From assembly GCA_021298355.1 (NCBI GenBank), contig JAJTEH010000012.1, positions 56,647 through 120,646 of the forward strand: a stretch of 64,000 nucleotides of DNA, in the 5' to 3' direction. Shown here piece by piece: positions 53,630 through 62,844 of this stretch. Source of the DNA: Flammeovirgaceae bacterium (GTDB taxonomy: Bacteria; Bacteroidota; Bacteroidia; Cytophagales; Cyclobacteriaceae). How positions within the stretch are numbered: the stretch's first letter is position 1; each line of letters opens with the position of its first letter. Both the position numbers and the translations under genes were made by a program. The notes beneath the pieces are model-generated. The model was not told the DNA's origin and did no database searches. It saw only the letters and a program-made list of their open reading frames with translations.

Positions 53630-54496
53630 TTATTTTTGGTTTTTATTTTCTATTCCTTGTAAAATTCTTCTGATGGCATTTGCTTCTTGCATAGTTTTGT
53701 GCAACTCTGTTCTATCGCGTTTTAGTAGATGATATTGAAAACGTTGAAGGTGAATAATGTATTCTTGCAAAGCCTGGCTAAGGTATTCCATGTTTTGTTC
53801 GAATATAGGTGCCCACATGTCGGGCGAACTTTTAGCTAATCGTACGGTAGATGCAAAGCCGGAGCCTGCTAGTGTCGCAATATTTTTTTCATCTTTTTCA
53901 ATATCCAAAACAGTAAGGCCAAGTAAAAAAGAACTAACGTGCGATAAATGCGAAACATAGGCAACGTGTTTATCGTGTTCTTCGGCATCCATATATATGG
54001 TGTGCATACCGAGTGTATCGAAAATAAGTAGGGCTTGTTGCAAAGCTTCGGCAGATGATTTTTCTTTTTCGCAAATGATATTGGTTTTGCCTGCAAACAA
54101 TTTTGCAAGCGCAGCTTCGGGCCCTGAGTTTTCTGTTCCGGCAATAGGATGTGCAGCCACTACATTTTTTCTTTTCGGATGTTGGGCTATGGCTTTACAC
54201 AAAGCTCCTTTTGTTGAACCGGCATCAAGTATAATGGTGTTATCGGAGCAAACATCTAACATGTGCACAGCCACAGCCGGAATATGATTTACCGGAATGG
54301 CCAGTATAATTACATGGCATGCCGAAAGTGCTTCTGGGTTTTCTACAACATGATCAACCAAACCCAATGCTAGTGCTTTAGTGCGATGGTGTTCGTTTGC
54401 ATCGTACCCGACCAAACGAATAGTATCTAGTGCGTTTTTTAAATCGATGGCCATTGATCCACCAATTAAACCTAATCCGATGATGCCGATGGTCAT
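53630..54496 (-). CDS. tyrA: Prephenate dehydrogenase
   Basis: The 288-residue protein is the NAD-dependent TyrA that makes 4-hydroxyphenylpyruvate. It opens IGIIGLGLIGGSMA (Rossmann), has DAGSTKGALCKAI, HPIAGTENSGPEAA, a catalytic His in YVSHLSHVSSF, and GSGFASTVRLA. There is no ACT domain, so feedback is not by that route. It overlaps the aminotransferase by four bases and is 17 bases before the aroG fusion gene. Confidence 0.95.
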   Translation of the reverse strand: MTIGIIGLGLIGGSMAIDLKNALDTIRLVGYDANEHHRTKALALGLVDHVVENPEALSACHVIILAIPVNHIPAVAVHMLDVCSDNTIILDAGSTKGALCKAIAQHPKRKNVVAAHPIAGTENSGPEAALAKLFAGKTNIICEKEKSSAEALQQALLIFDTLGMHTIYMDAEEHDKHVAYVSHLSHVSSFLLGLTVLDIEKDEKNIATLAGSGFASTVRLAKSSPDMWAPIFEQNMEYLSQALQEYIIHLQRFQYHLLKRDRTELHKTMQEANAIRRILQGIENKNQK

Positions 54497-55683
54497 GGTT
54501 GTTCTGTTAACATTTTTCTCAACATAAATTCTTCAATACGTTTTTGCGCTACTGCAAAAGTAGTTTCTGTTGCGCATAAAGATATGCGCACAAATCTGTT
54601 TCCGTTTTTACCAAAAATAAATCCGGGTGTGATAAACACATGCGTAGCGTATAAAATTTCGTCAATCCATTTTTCTACATCAACTACATGTGCAGGAACT
54701 TTAGCCCAAACAAACAAACCAACTTGCGGTGCAGAAATGCTACAACCTAATTGCAAAAGCAAATTGCTTGCTACTTGTTTTCTTTTTGCATAGCGTGCAT
54801 TAAGCTGTTGATGCCACGCTAGCGGTTGTTGTAAGGCAACAGCGGCAGCTTCTTGTAAAGGCAAAAACATGCCCGAGTCCATATTGCTTTTAACTTTTAC
54901 AATGGCATCTATAAATGCTTTGTTTCCGCACACCCAACCTAAGCGCCAACCAGCCATGTTGTGCGATTTGCTAAGCGAGTTTAGTTCTAAACAAACTTTG
55001 TTAGCATGTGGTAGGGCTAATAAACTTGTTGGATGTTCGTTTAAAATAAAGCTGTAGGGATTATCATTTACCAATAAAAACTGATTGCGAATGGCCAGAT
55101 CTACAAGCCTGCGCAAGGTGTTTTCGTTTAGTACAGAACCTGTTGGCATGTGTGGAGAGTTAATCCACATAATTTTTACATTCGATAAATTTTGTTTTTC
55201 GAGTTGATCGATATCGATTTGCCAATTGTTTTCTTCAGTTAAATCGTAGGTGCGCACAATACCTCCGGCTAATGTAGTAGCCGCTGCATAAGTAGGGTAG
55301 CCCGGATCGGGTATTAACACTTCGTCTCCATCATTAAGAAATGCCATAGAGATGTGCATAATTCCTTCTTTAGAGCCAACTAAGAGTAAAATTTCTGTTT
55401 CGGCTTGTAGCTGAACGTTGTATCTGCTTTTATAAAATTCTGCAATGGCATTTCTAAATGCCGGTATGCCTTTGTAACTCTGGTAGCCGTGGTGGTTGGC
55501 TTTAGCAGCGCTGTTTTGTAAACTCTCTATAACTTTTTCGGCAGGTGCCAGGTCGGGGCTGCCAATACCTAAGTTGATAACCGGTTTTTCCGGTTTATCT
55601 AACGTTTTAACTTCGGCCAGTTTTCTTGAGAAGTAATATTCTTCAACTGCGTTTATTCTGTTTGCAAAGCTTATCAAACTCAT
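54493..55683 (-). CDS. PLP-dependent aminotransferase of the aromatic operon
   Basis: The 396-residue fold-type I aminotransferase has PVINLGIGSPDL, PGYPTYAAAT, the PLP-contact NDNPYSFI and Schiff-base Lys in SLSKSHNMAGWRLGW (about residue 234). Members of this class transaminate phenylpyruvate and 4-hydroxyphenylpyruvate, and its position between pheA and tyrA implies the last step to Phe and Tyr. It resembles LL-DAP/aspartate aminotransferase relatives, so side activities are possible. It starts two bases after the pheA stop. Confidence 0.9.
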   Translation of the reverse strand: MSLISFANRINAVEEYYFSRKLAEVKTLDKPEKPVINLGIGSPDLAPAEKVIESLQNSAAKANHHGYQSYKGIPAFRNAIAEFYKSRYNVQLQAETEILLLVGSKEGIMHISMAFLNDGDEVLIPDPGYPTYAAATTLAGGIVRTYDLTEENNWQIDIDQLEKQNLSNVKIMWINSPHMPTGSVLNENTLRRLVDLAIRNQFLLVNDNPYSFILNEHPTSLLALPHANKVCLELNSLSKSHNMAGWRLGWVCGNKAFIDAIVKVKSNMDSGMFLPLQEAAAVALQQPLAWHQQLNARYAKRKQVASNLLLQLGCSISAPQVGLFVWAKVPAHVVDVEKWIDEILYATHVFITPGFIFGKNGNRFVRISLCATETTFAVAQKRIEEFMLRKMLTEQP

Positions 55684-55685
55684 AC

Positions 55686-56528
55686 CTATTTAAATTCTAT
55701 TTTTCCTTTTTTATACTCTCCTAAAACATTGAGGTTATGCACCTGCCGTATAACAGCTTGTAGTGCTTGCTGATACATCTTTTTGTTTTTCCACTCTACA
55801 TCAATATGAAATGAGTATTCGTGTGGTTTACCAATAATGGGTATCGATTGAATTTTGGTTAAATTAATGTGATGCGTTTTAAAGGTTCCTAAAACATCGG
55901 CCAGGCAACCTACATCATGGCTAACTTCGAAATACAAGGAAGCTTTGTTACTCTCTGTGGCATCGTTTCGCTTGCGCGATAAAATTAAAAATCGGGTAAA
56001 ATTCTTTTTATGTGTTTCTATTCTTCTTTCTAAAATTTTTAATCCGAATTTTTTTGCTGCGTATTCGTTCGCAATAGCAGCTCTGCTTTTATCTCCTTTT
56101 TCTTTTACAAGTTTAGCAGATAGGGCGGTGTCATCGCTTTCGCGAATTTCTACAGGTTCAAGAGCTTGCAAAAATTCGGCACATTGCCGGATCGCCATCG
56201 GGTGAGATTCTACGAGTTTAACATCTTTTAATTTTGTGCCGGGTAATGCAAGCAAGTGCATGTGGATGGGCACATATAATTCGCCAACTATAGAAAACCG
56301 AAATTCTTGTAGCAAAAAATAATTGGGTAAGATGCTTCCGGCAATGGAGTTCTCGATAGCCATAACGGCAAAATCGGCTTCGCCCTTTTTTAAAGATTGG
56401 CAAAGAGCGTAAAAAGACAAACACTCTACCGTTTCTATGCGTTTCGAAAAATAGGCATGTGCTGCAACTTCATGAAAGCTGGTGCTTATTCCTTGAATGG
56501 CAATTTTTAACTTTTGTTTTCCGGGCAT
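55686..56528 (-). CDS. pheA: Prephenate dehydratase
   Basis: The 280-residue protein converts prephenate to phenylpyruvate. It has IAIQGISTSFHEVAA, ENSIAGSILPNY, AIANEYAAKKFGL and the catalytic NFTRFLIL (Thr-Arg-Phe). A C-terminal ACT domain (SLYFEVSHDVGCLADVL, PIIGKPHEYSFHIDVEW) probably gives Phe feedback. It heads the operon pheA-aminotransferase-tyrA-aroG. The terminator of a Phe/Tyr leader ends just before its ATG, so transcription of the whole operon should depend on aromatic supply. Confidence 0.95.
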   Translation of the reverse strand: MPGKQKLKIAIQGISTSFHEVAAHAYFSKRIETVECLSFYALCQSLKKGEADFAVMAIENSIAGSILPNYFLLQEFRFSIVGELYVPIHMHLLALPGTKLKDVKLVESHPMAIRQCAEFLQALEPVEIRESDDTALSAKLVKEKGDKSRAAIANEYAAKKFGLKILERRIETHKKNFTRFLILSRKRNDATESNKASLYFEVSHDVGCLADVLGTFKTHHINLTKIQSIPIIGKPHEYSFHIDVEWKNKKMYQQALQAVIRQVHNLNVLGEYKKGKIEFK

Positions 56529-56535
56529 AATGGGT

Positions 56536-56570
56536 ATAAAAAGCGAAAGTCCCGGTGGGCCGGGACTTTC
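56536..56570 (-). terminator. Attenuator terminator directly upstream of pheA
   Basis: On the minus strand GAAAGTCCCGG and CCGGGACTTTC form a perfect 11-bp stem with a 4-base loop, followed by GC and five T. The T-run ends about ten bases before the pheA ATG, so as a normal terminator it would block pheA expression. It therefore must be conditional. Confidence 0.85.
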
Positions 56571-56618
56571 AGTAGGTTTATCATGTTCAGATTTAACAAT
56601 ACTACTTGTTCAGTCCCG
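56561..56618 (-). promoter_or_regulatory. Antiterminator hairpin of the pheA leader
   Basis: In the RNA, CGGGACU (56618-56612) can pair with AGUCCCG (56567-56561), and AGUAG (56606-56602) with CUACU (56575-56571). That gives 12 base pairs around a 26-base loop and occupies the 5' arm of the terminator, so the two structures exclude each other. Confidence 0.75.
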
Positions 56619-56667
56619 CAGAGGATTGAAAATAAAAGTAGTAAAAATAAAATCTGTTATTTTTCAT
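56602..56667 (-). CDS. Phe/Tyr-rich leader peptide of the pheA operon
   Basis: A 21-codon ORF on the minus strand begins MKNNR and continues FYFYYFYF, eight aromatic residues in a row at codons 6-13, then ends QSSAGLNK and TAG. Four codons are Phe and four are Tyr, the two end products of the operon. The stop codon and the three codons before the tail lie in the antiterminator's 5' strand. A ribosome finishing translation would mask that strand and allow the terminator. A ribosome stalled at the aromatic codons would leave it free and prevent termination. It is too short to be a normal protein and its composition is not chance-like. Confidence 0.85.
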   Translation of the reverse strand: MKNNRFYFYYFYFQSSAGLNK

Positions 56668-56745
56668 AATCTTGTTGCGCTAAGTAGGGCTTTATCTGTT
56701 AAAAATCCAAACATCATTAAAAAATATTTTCAATATGCCTGTACT

Positions 56746-56780
56746 TTTGGTTTCGAAAACGGTTGTTATGCCTAGCTTTA
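56746..56780 (+). promoter_or_regulatory. Candidate promoter of the lipoprotein-gcvT operon
   Basis: TTTG (56746-56749) and TAGCTTTA (56773-56780) resemble the -33 and -7 boxes with a 23-base spacer. The -7 box is one base off TAnnTTTG and is followed by CACC, 20 bases before the ATG. Confidence 0.5.
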
Positions 56781-56799
56781 CACCAAAATTATACTGAAT

Positions 56800-57243
56800 A
56801 TGAAGGTAACGACTTATTTATTTTTATTGTTGGCTGCCACAACGATGGCTTGCGGAAACAAGTCTGAACATGCACACGAAGGCCACGACCACAGCAAGCA
56901 TAGTGCTGAAAAAAACTCAACCGCTACCGATTCTTTGTTTAATGCTGTTATGCAAATACACGATGAGGTAATGCCTAAGATGAACGACCTCTACACCATG
57001 AAGGACTCATTAAATAAAGTTATAGCTGCCTTACCCGCAAAAGCCAAAACCGAAAAAGAAAAATTAGAAGCCGAAATAAAAAGAATTGAAGAAGCCAGCG
57101 AAAGCATGATGGTGTGGATGCGTGAATTTAACCCTCCGGCAGATAGTGTAGGCTTAGAAAAAGTAAACGAATACCTGAATACCGAAATGAAAAAAGTGCA
57201 ACAGGTTAAAGAAAACATACTAGGCGTAATTAAAAAACAATAA
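56800..57243 (+). CDS. His-rich lipoprotein with a coiled-coil body
   Basis: The 147-residue protein has a lipobox (TTMAC, Cys18) followed by a histidine-rich stretch [11 protein letters not shown] at about residues 24-34 that could bind metal. The rest is an alpha-helical, charge-rich coiled coil (residues 45-145: [25 protein letters not shown]). Such lipoproteins are sometimes called 'viral A-type inclusion protein' in Bacteroidota, which carries no functional meaning. It is probably envelope-anchored. gcvT follows five bases later in what looks like one operon. Confidence 0.7.
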   Translation: MKVTTYLFLLLAATTMACGNKSEHAHEGHDHSKHSAEKNSTATDSLFNAVMQIHDEVMPKMNDLYTMKDSLNKVIAALPAKAKTEKEKLEAEIKRIEEASESMMVWMREFNPPADSVGLEKVNEYLNTEMKKVQQVKENILGVIKKQ

Positions 57244-57248
57244 GCAAA

Positions 57249-58331
57249 ATGGAAGTAAAACACATTCCGCTAAACGACTTACACATTTCCTTAGGAGGCA
57301 AAATGGTTCCGTTTGCCGGGTATAATATGCCTGTGCGCTATTCATCTGATATTGAAGAACACATGACCGTGCGTAATGGTGTTGGCGTTTTTGATGTATC
57401 GCACATGGGCGAGTTTAGTATTAAAGGACCACACGCACTTGAATTAATACAACGCGTAACCAGCAACGATGCCTCTAAACTAGCGGTTGGCCAGGCGCAA
57501 TATTCTTGCTTGCCAAACGATAAAGGTGGAATTGTAGACGATTTACTTGTGTATAAACTTGCCGAAGAAGATTATCTGTTGGTAGTAAATGCATCGAACA
57601 TAGAAAAAGACTGGAATTGGATTTCCGGATTTAACACGCAACATGCCGAGATGAAAAACATTTCGGATGATATTTGTTTGTTTGCCGTACAAGGCCCCAA
57701 AGCGCTGGCTACGGTACAAAAACTTACACCGTCAGCGTTATCTGCCATTCCATATTATCATTTTGTGCAAGGCGAAATAGGAAGTGTGCAAGATGTTATT
57801 ATTTCTAACACAGGCTACACAGGTGCAGGTGGTTTTGAGGTGTATGTGCCCAAACAACATGCATTAGCTGTATGGAATAAACTATTTGAAGCCGGCAAAG
57901 AATTTAACATTAAACCGATAGGCTTAGGTGCACGCGATACCTTGCGTTTAGAAATGGGTTTCTGCCTATACGGCAACGATATAGACGACACTACTTCGCC
58001 CATAGAAGCAGGGTTGGGTTGGATTACAAAATTTACAAAAGCTTTTACCAACCACGAACAAATAAAGCAACACAAAGAAAAAGGAGTAGAACGTAAATTG
58101 GTTGGCTTTAAAATGATTGATAAGGGAATTCCCCGCCACGATTATGCCATTAAAGATGCCAACGGTAGTGTTATAGGCAAGGTAACATCGGGCACGCAGT
58201 CTCCCTTGTTGGGCATTGGTATCGGGCTTGGGTATGTAACAACTAAACATGCTACACCAGGTACAGAAATTTTTGTGGATGTAAGAGGAAGAAACCTGAA
58301 AGCACAAGTAAACAAATTGCCACTTATTTAA
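57249..58331 (+). CDS. gcvT: Glycine cleavage system aminomethyltransferase (T protein)
   Basis: The 360-residue protein transfers the methylene group from the lipoyl-bound aminomethyl arm of GcvH to tetrahydrofolate. It opens [19 protein letters not shown], has [11 protein letters not shown], a folate-binding segment [18 protein letters not shown] and [12 protein letters not shown]. Length fits the family. gcvH and gcvP are not nearby, as is common. It lies five bases after the lipoprotein gene and is followed by a TPR protein. Confidence 0.96.
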   Translation: MEVKHIPLNDLHISLGGKMVPFAGYNMPVRYSSDIEEHMTVRNGVGVFDVSHMGEFSIKGPHALELIQRVTSNDASKLAVGQAQYSCLPNDKGGIVDDLLVYKLAEEDYLLVVNASNIEKDWNWISGFNTQHAEMKNISDDICLFAVQGPKALATVQKLTPSALSAIPYYHFVQGEIGSVQDVIISNTGYTGAGGFEVYVPKQHALAVWNKLFEAGKEFNIKPIGLGARDTLRLEMGFCLYGNDIDDTTSPIEAGLGWITKFTKAFTNHEQIKQHKEKGVERKLVGFKMIDKGIPRHDYAIKDANGSVIGKVTSGTQSPLLGIGIGLGYVTTKHATPGTEIFVDVRGRNLKAQVNKLPLI

Positions 58332-58338
58332 CTTGAAA

Positions 58339-58968
58339 ATGAAACTTGCAGTTTTATTTAGTTTGCTCTTAGTAAATCTATGCTTTGCACAAACAGATGA
58401 AGCCCTAAACAACAAGGGTGTTGAACTGATTAATAAAGAATTATATAAAGCAGCGTTATCCATATTTAACGATTTAGTAAAGCGTAATCCGCAAAGCACA
58501 CTTTATAGATCGAATAGAGCCACTGTTCTTTTCAACTTAAAAGATTACAAACAGGCATTGTCGGATTATCTACTTCTCATTAAAGAAATACCTGATGAGA
58601 ATGAAAACTACTTTCAGGCAGGCAATGTATACGAACAACTCGATAGCCTTGATAAAGCTGTATATTATTACGGAAAAGCAATTTCAATTGATAAAGAAAA
58701 TCATCTCTATTTTTTTAAGAGGGGCACAATTTATTTAAAACAAAGTCAGTATAAAATTGCCATTTCGGATTTTACCAAGTCCATAGAGTTAAATTCTGAT
58801 CATAACAACTCGTATCATAACAGAGGTATCGCTTATTACAAAACAGGATTAAAAGAAAAAGCTTGTGAAGACTGGTGTGAAGCATTACTAAAAGGAAACA
58901 CTATATCAGCCTCGCATCTGGAAAAAAATTGTGAAAAGTATCCCTCACCTTGTTTACTATCTAAATGA
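58339..58968 (+). CDS. Secreted TPR protein
   Basis: From the ATG at 58339 the 209-residue protein has a signal peptide (MKLAVLFSLLLVNLCFAQ) and four or five TPR repeats, such as ALNNKGVELINKELYKAALS, YFQAGNVYEQLDSLDKAVYY and SYHNRGIAYYKTGLKEKACE. The last is followed by DWCEALLKG and a CEKYPSPC end with two Cys that could pair. An upstream TTG start was rejected. It is a periplasmic helical-repeat scaffold of unknown partner, in the gcvT operon, and overlaps comB by four bases. Confidence 0.78.
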   Translation: MKLAVLFSLLLVNLCFAQTDEALNNKGVELINKELYKAALSIFNDLVKRNPQSTLYRSNRATVLFNLKDYKQALSDYLLLIKEIPDENENYFQAGNVYEQLDSLDKAVYYYGKAISIDKENHLYFFKRGTIYLKQSQYKIAISDFTKSIELNSDHNNSYHNRGIAYYKTGLKEKACEDWCEALLKGNTISASHLEKNCEKYPSPCLLSK

Positions 58969-59678
58969 AAACAATAGACGTATGCCTGAGTCCGGAACTC
59001 ATGCATCTGTATGAAGTAAAAGGAAAAAGTGTAGTTGTGGTAGACATATTACGCGCAACATCCTGCATGACAAGCGCGCTCGCGCACGGCATCGATCATA
59101 TTAAACCATTTGCAAAGTTAGACGATTGCTTACAAGCCAAACAAGAAGGGTACTTAACAGCTGGAGAACGCGATGGAAAAAAAGTGGAAGGTTTCGATAT
59201 GGGCAATTCGCCATTCGAGTATATGGAGCCAACCTTGAAAGGAAAAAAAATAGCGTTTACCACCACAAACGGTACACAAGCCATAGCAAAATCTGAAGGA
59301 GCAGACACCATCGTGATCGGATCTTTCTTAAACTTAAATGCCGTTGTACATTTTTTACGCCATCAAGAAAAAGATATTCTGGTTGTTTGTGCCGGTTGGA
59401 AAGGCAAAGTAAACATGGAAGATACTTTATTTGCCGGAGCACTTGTAGACGGATTGCAAAACCATTTCGAGCCTGCCTGCGATGCCCCGCGCATGGCTCA
59501 ACGCCTATATGCCGATGCCAAAAACGATATGGTGGCCTACTTGCAAAACTCCAGCCATGTTAAACGGTTGGCCCGATTAAACATACACAAAGACATCGCC
59601 TTCTGCCTCACGCCCAATCAATACAACATCCTACCTATTATGCAAAACGGTTTTATGGTGGCGCAAAAGCAAAGCTAA
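58965..59678 (+). CDS. comB: 2-phosphosulfolactate phosphatase family protein (ComB-like)
   Basis: The 237-residue protein has VVVVDILRATSCMTSAL, GERDGKKVEGFDMGNSP, FTTTNGTQAI, CAGWKGKVNMEDTLFAGALV and DAPRMAQ, the conserved ComB pattern in order. ComB dephosphorylates 2-phospho-3-sulfolactate in coenzyme M synthesis in methanogens, but homologues occur in Bacteroidota, which do not make coenzyme M, and could serve sulfolactate or sulfonolipid metabolism. comA and comC are not in this window. It is coupled to the TPR gene. Confidence 0.88.
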   Translation: MKTIDVCLSPELMHLYEVKGKSVVVVDILRATSCMTSALAHGIDHIKPFAKLDDCLQAKQEGYLTAGERDGKKVEGFDMGNSPFEYMEPTLKGKKIAFTTTNGTQAIAKSEGADTIVIGSFLNLNAVVHFLRHQEKDILVVCAGWKGKVNMEDTLFAGALVDGLQNHFEPACDAPRMAQRLYADAKNDMVAYLQNSSHVKRLARLNIHKDIAFCLTPNQYNILPIMQNGFMVAQKQS

Positions 59679-59716
59679 ATTTTTTTCCTACGCCATTTCA
59701 TTTCGTACATTTCGAA

Positions 59717-61543
59717 ATGAGACGGATAACACTATTCTTGCTTTTTGGGTTTGTTACACTAAATACAAATTCAATTGCCCAACCCGATGCTCCGGCAACA
59801 TGGGCAAAAAATGCAATCTGGTACCAGATTTTTGTTGAACGTTTTTATAATGGCGATGCCACCAACGATCCCACATCTTCGGATATAGCACAACCTTTTT
59901 TAAATAATTACGCTCCGGCAAATTGGCAAATCACCCCTTGGACACACGATTGGTACAAACCCGATGCATGGTTTACTGCCGATAAACCTTTTCATCATCA
60001 GTTACAATACAGACGATACGGTGGCGATTTGCAAGGCGTACTGGATAAGTTAGATTATTTACAAGCATTAGGGGTAACAGCAATTTTCTTTAACCCGCTA
60101 AATCATGCGCCTTCTTTACACAAATACGATGCTACCAGTTACCATCACATCGATGCAAACTTTGGCCCCGACCCCGAAGGAGATAAAAAAATAATGGCGA
60201 CAGAAAATCCTGCTGACCCATCTACCTGGAAATGGACAAAAGCCGACTTACTCTTTTTAAAATTGGTAGATGAAATACACAAGCGCAACATGCGTGTAAT
60301 TCTGGATTACTCGTGGAACCACACCGGAACTAATTTTTGGGCGTGGCAAGATGTTGTTAAAAATCAGAGCCAATCTTCTTATAAAGATTGGTACGCCATC
60401 AAACAGTTCGATGATGCAACCACACCTCAAAACGAATTTGCTTATGAAGGGTGGTTAAACATAATGTCGTTACCCGAAATTTTAAAAACTGAAATAAAAA
60501 CTACCCGGAAAGTTGGGTATCCGTACGAAGGAACTATAAACGAAGGCGCAAAAAAACACATGTTTGAAGTAGCCAAAAGATGGTTAGCCCCCAATGGAGA
60601 TACCAGCAAAGGTATTGATGGATATCGGTTAGATGTGGCCGACCAAATTGGTTTGCAATTCTGGCGTGAGTTTAGAAATAACGTTAGAGCTATACAACCA
60701 AACGCGTATTTAGTGGGTGAAATCTGGTGGCAAGAGTGGCCCGATAAACTGATGAACCCAGTGCCGTATACAAAAGGCGATGTGTTTGATGCCGTTATGT
60801 TTTACCAAGCGTACAGGCCCGCCCGCTATTTCTTTGCAAAAACAAATTTTGAAATTGATGCCGCACAGTTTAAAGATAGTTTGGAGTTTCAGTGGAAAAG
60901 AGTAAGAAAAGAAAATTTATTAGCGATGATGAACGTAGCCAGCAGCCACGATTCTCCAAGGCTTCTATCAGATTTTTATAATCCATATAAATACAAGGCC
61001 GAAGCAGTTCCGCACGATAACCCCTCTTATCGTACCAACAAACCCGATGCAGAAACATACCAACGTGTGCGTTTGTATTTGGTACAAACTTTTACAGCGT
61101 TTGGTGCGCCACACATTTGGAATGGCGAAGAAATGGGCATGTGGGGTGCCGATGATCCCTACCAAAGAAAGCCGTTGATGTGGCCTGAGTTTACGTTCGA
61201 ACCGGAAAGAAAAAACAACATTCAAACGGCCCACAGTGAGTCTGATGGGATTGCGTTTAACAACGAGCATTTCGAATTTTACAGGAAACTAATTGCTATC
61301 AGAAAAAGCGAACCTGCCTTAACCGATGGTTCCTTACATTGGCTTACTACAAAAGAAAAAGTTTTAGCCTATAGCAGGCAGTTGAATAAACAAGAAATAA
61401 TAATAGTGTTAAATGCTGCTACTAGCGAAGCTTCTGTACCGCTACAAAACAAAGTATACGTTAACCTATTAAGTGGCGAAAAAATAAAAGTGAAGAATAA
61501 CCAATTAACCTTAAAACCCTTAGAGGCTTATATATTGAAATAG
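59717..61543 (+). CDS. Secreted alpha-amylase family glycoside hydrolase (GH13)
   Basis: The 608-residue protein has a signal peptide (LFLLFGFVTLNTNSIAQ) and the (beta/alpha)8 GH13 catalytic domain. The four conserved regions are visible: DYSWNHTGTN (I), GYRLDVADQ with the nucleophile Asp (II), VGEIWWQEW with the acid/base Glu (III) and SSHDSPRL (IV). A QLQYRRYGGDLQGVLDKLDYL near residue 95 is typical of neopullulanase/cyclomaltodextrinase-like enzymes. It acts on alpha-1,4-glucans in the periplasm. A 12-bp palindrome includes its start codon. Confidence 0.93.
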   Translation: MRRITLFLLFGFVTLNTNSIAQPDAPATWAKNAIWYQIFVERFYNGDATNDPTSSDIAQPFLNNYAPANWQITPWTHDWYKPDAWFTADKPFHHQLQYRRYGGDLQGVLDKLDYLQALGVTAIFFNPLNHAPSLHKYDATSYHHIDANFGPDPEGDKKIMATENPADPSTWKWTKADLLFLKLVDEIHKRNMRVILDYSWNHTGTNFWAWQDVVKNQSQSSYKDWYAIKQFDDATTPQNEFAYEGWLNIMSLPEILKTEIKTTRKVGYPYEGTINEGAKKHMFEVAKRWLAPNGDTSKGIDGYRLDVADQIGLQFWREFRNNVRAIQPNAYLVGEIWWQEWPDKLMNPVPYTKGDVFDAVMFYQAYRPARYFFAKTNFEIDAAQFKDSLEFQWKRVRKENLLAMMNVASSHDSPRLLSDFYNPYKYKAEAVPHDNPSYRTNKPDAETYQRVRLYLVQTFTAFGAPHIWNGEEMGMWGADDPYQRKPLMWPEFTFEPERKNNIQTAHSESDGIAFNNEHFEFYRKLIAIRKSEPALTDGSLHWLTTKEKVLAYSRQLNKQEIIIVLNAATSEASVPLQNKVYVNLLSGEKIKVKNNQLTLKPLEAYILK

Positions 61544-61612
61544 TATTAGTGTACGTTAAGGTAAAGTATAAGCTGATGTAATTCTTCGCAGCAATACTGT
61601 TTGGCAGGAAGT

Positions 61613-62824
61613 TTACTCTGCCAGTAAAGTATTTATAGTTGCATTAAATTCTTCTTTGAATTGCTCGTAATAAATACCTGTGCCCGGCCCGGAAAAACCG
61701 GTGTGTATCTTTTTTACCTTACCATCTTTGCCAATAAAAATAGTAGTTGGAAAAGCCAACACCTTACTTAGCATAGGTAGCGCCTGCGATGCTTTTGCTT
61801 TATCGTTTGTGCCTGCAATTACAAAAGAGTAGGGCACAGCGAGTTTCTCTTTCATTTTTAAAACTCTTTCTTTTGCATATTGAAAATTATCTTTTCGCTC
61901 GAAAGCCAAGCCTAAGATTTCTACACCTCTGTCAGCATTTTGTTTATACCACTCAGAAAGAAAACGGGTTTCATCCATGCAATTGGGACACCATGTACCA
62001 AAAATTTGCAGCACAACTACTTTGTTTTTGTATTTCTCGTCTTGCGGAGAAACAAGAACACTGTCTGTATCAGGAAAGGAGAAGGCAATAGTTTCGTAAC
62101 CGGGTTTTAAATATGTAAGCGAAGCTGCGTTTGGTAATTCGGCTTTATCATTTCTAACGCCAACCCAATTTTGATGATACGATTTACCTGAATAAAAATG
62201 ACCTTCTACTGTATCACCTTTTTTTGTTGCGGTAAACAAAAAGGCATGGTTGCCATCAAAAGCACTTAGGTGCAATTTTTTATTTACTACGTTTCCTTCT
62301 AAATAGCGATAGTCGCCTGTGGTAGTTAAAAAAGTGCCAGTTACAATATTTCCTTTTTGTTCAAAAATACCAACGGCTTCTGTTGTATCTGTTTCGTTAG
62401 TAAAAGTTACCGCAAATTTACCCGAGAAATCTTCATCGGCTTCTTTGCTTTCGGGAGCGAAGCGATAGGTAACACTTTTTTCGGCACGAAAAGCTATAGG
62501 ATTCGCACCATCGTAGTAGCGCACGAAGTTGCCCGTCATGGTGTTGCCTTCTACTGTTGCTTCCAGGGCAGCATCGAAAATATGCAGCTGCATAACTAAT
62601 GTATCTTCTCGCCAAAAAACTTCGGTAAGGGTAATGTTTTCTGAGCCGTTGTGTACTTGTGCTTGCAGGTTTTCTCCTTGTGTATAAACAGTAAAAGTAA
62701 AAGGCAGCGTTTGGTTTTGCATACTTAATGTTGCGCGCCATGTGCCGAGTATTTCCGGCTTTTGCTTACAGGCCTGCATGGTGGTTATCAAAATAACGGT
62801 TACATATAAGAAATTACGAAACAT
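61613..62824 (-). CDS. TlpA/ResA-like thioredoxin lipoprotein
   Basis: The 403-residue protein has a lipobox (TTMQAC, Cys19), a 220-residue N-terminal beta-rich region (lipocalin/DUF4369-like: ILGTWRATLSM, DTLVMQLHIFD) and a thioredoxin-like C-terminal domain. The redox pair is GTWCPNCMDE (Cys-Pro-Asn-Cys) near residue 279, followed by the cis-Pro region FPTTIFIGKDGKV. This is a periplasmic thiol-disulfide oxidoreductase, probably anchored to the inner or outer membrane. It lies 20 bases after the TPR membrane protein gene in the same orientation. Confidence 0.88.
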   Translation of the reverse strand: MFRNFLYVTVILITTMQACKQKPEILGTWRATLSMQNQTLPFTFTVYTQGENLQAQVHNGSENITLTEVFWREDTLVMQLHIFDAALEATVEGNTMTGNFVRYYDGANPIAFRAEKSVTYRFAPESKEADEDFSGKFAVTFTNETDTTEAVGIFEQKGNIVTGTFLTTTGDYRYLEGNVVNKKLHLSAFDGNHAFLFTATKKGDTVEGHFYSGKSYHQNWVGVRNDKAELPNAASLTYLKPGYETIAFSFPDTDSVLVSPQDEKYKNKVVVLQIFGTWCPNCMDETRFLSEWYKQNADRGVEILGLAFERKDNFQYAKERVLKMKEKLAVPYSFVIAGTNDKAKASQALPMLSKVLAFPTTIFIGKDGKVKKIHTGFSGPGTGIYYEQFKEEFNATINTLLAE

Positions 62825-62844
62825 AATTGGGAGAAAAAGAAAAT

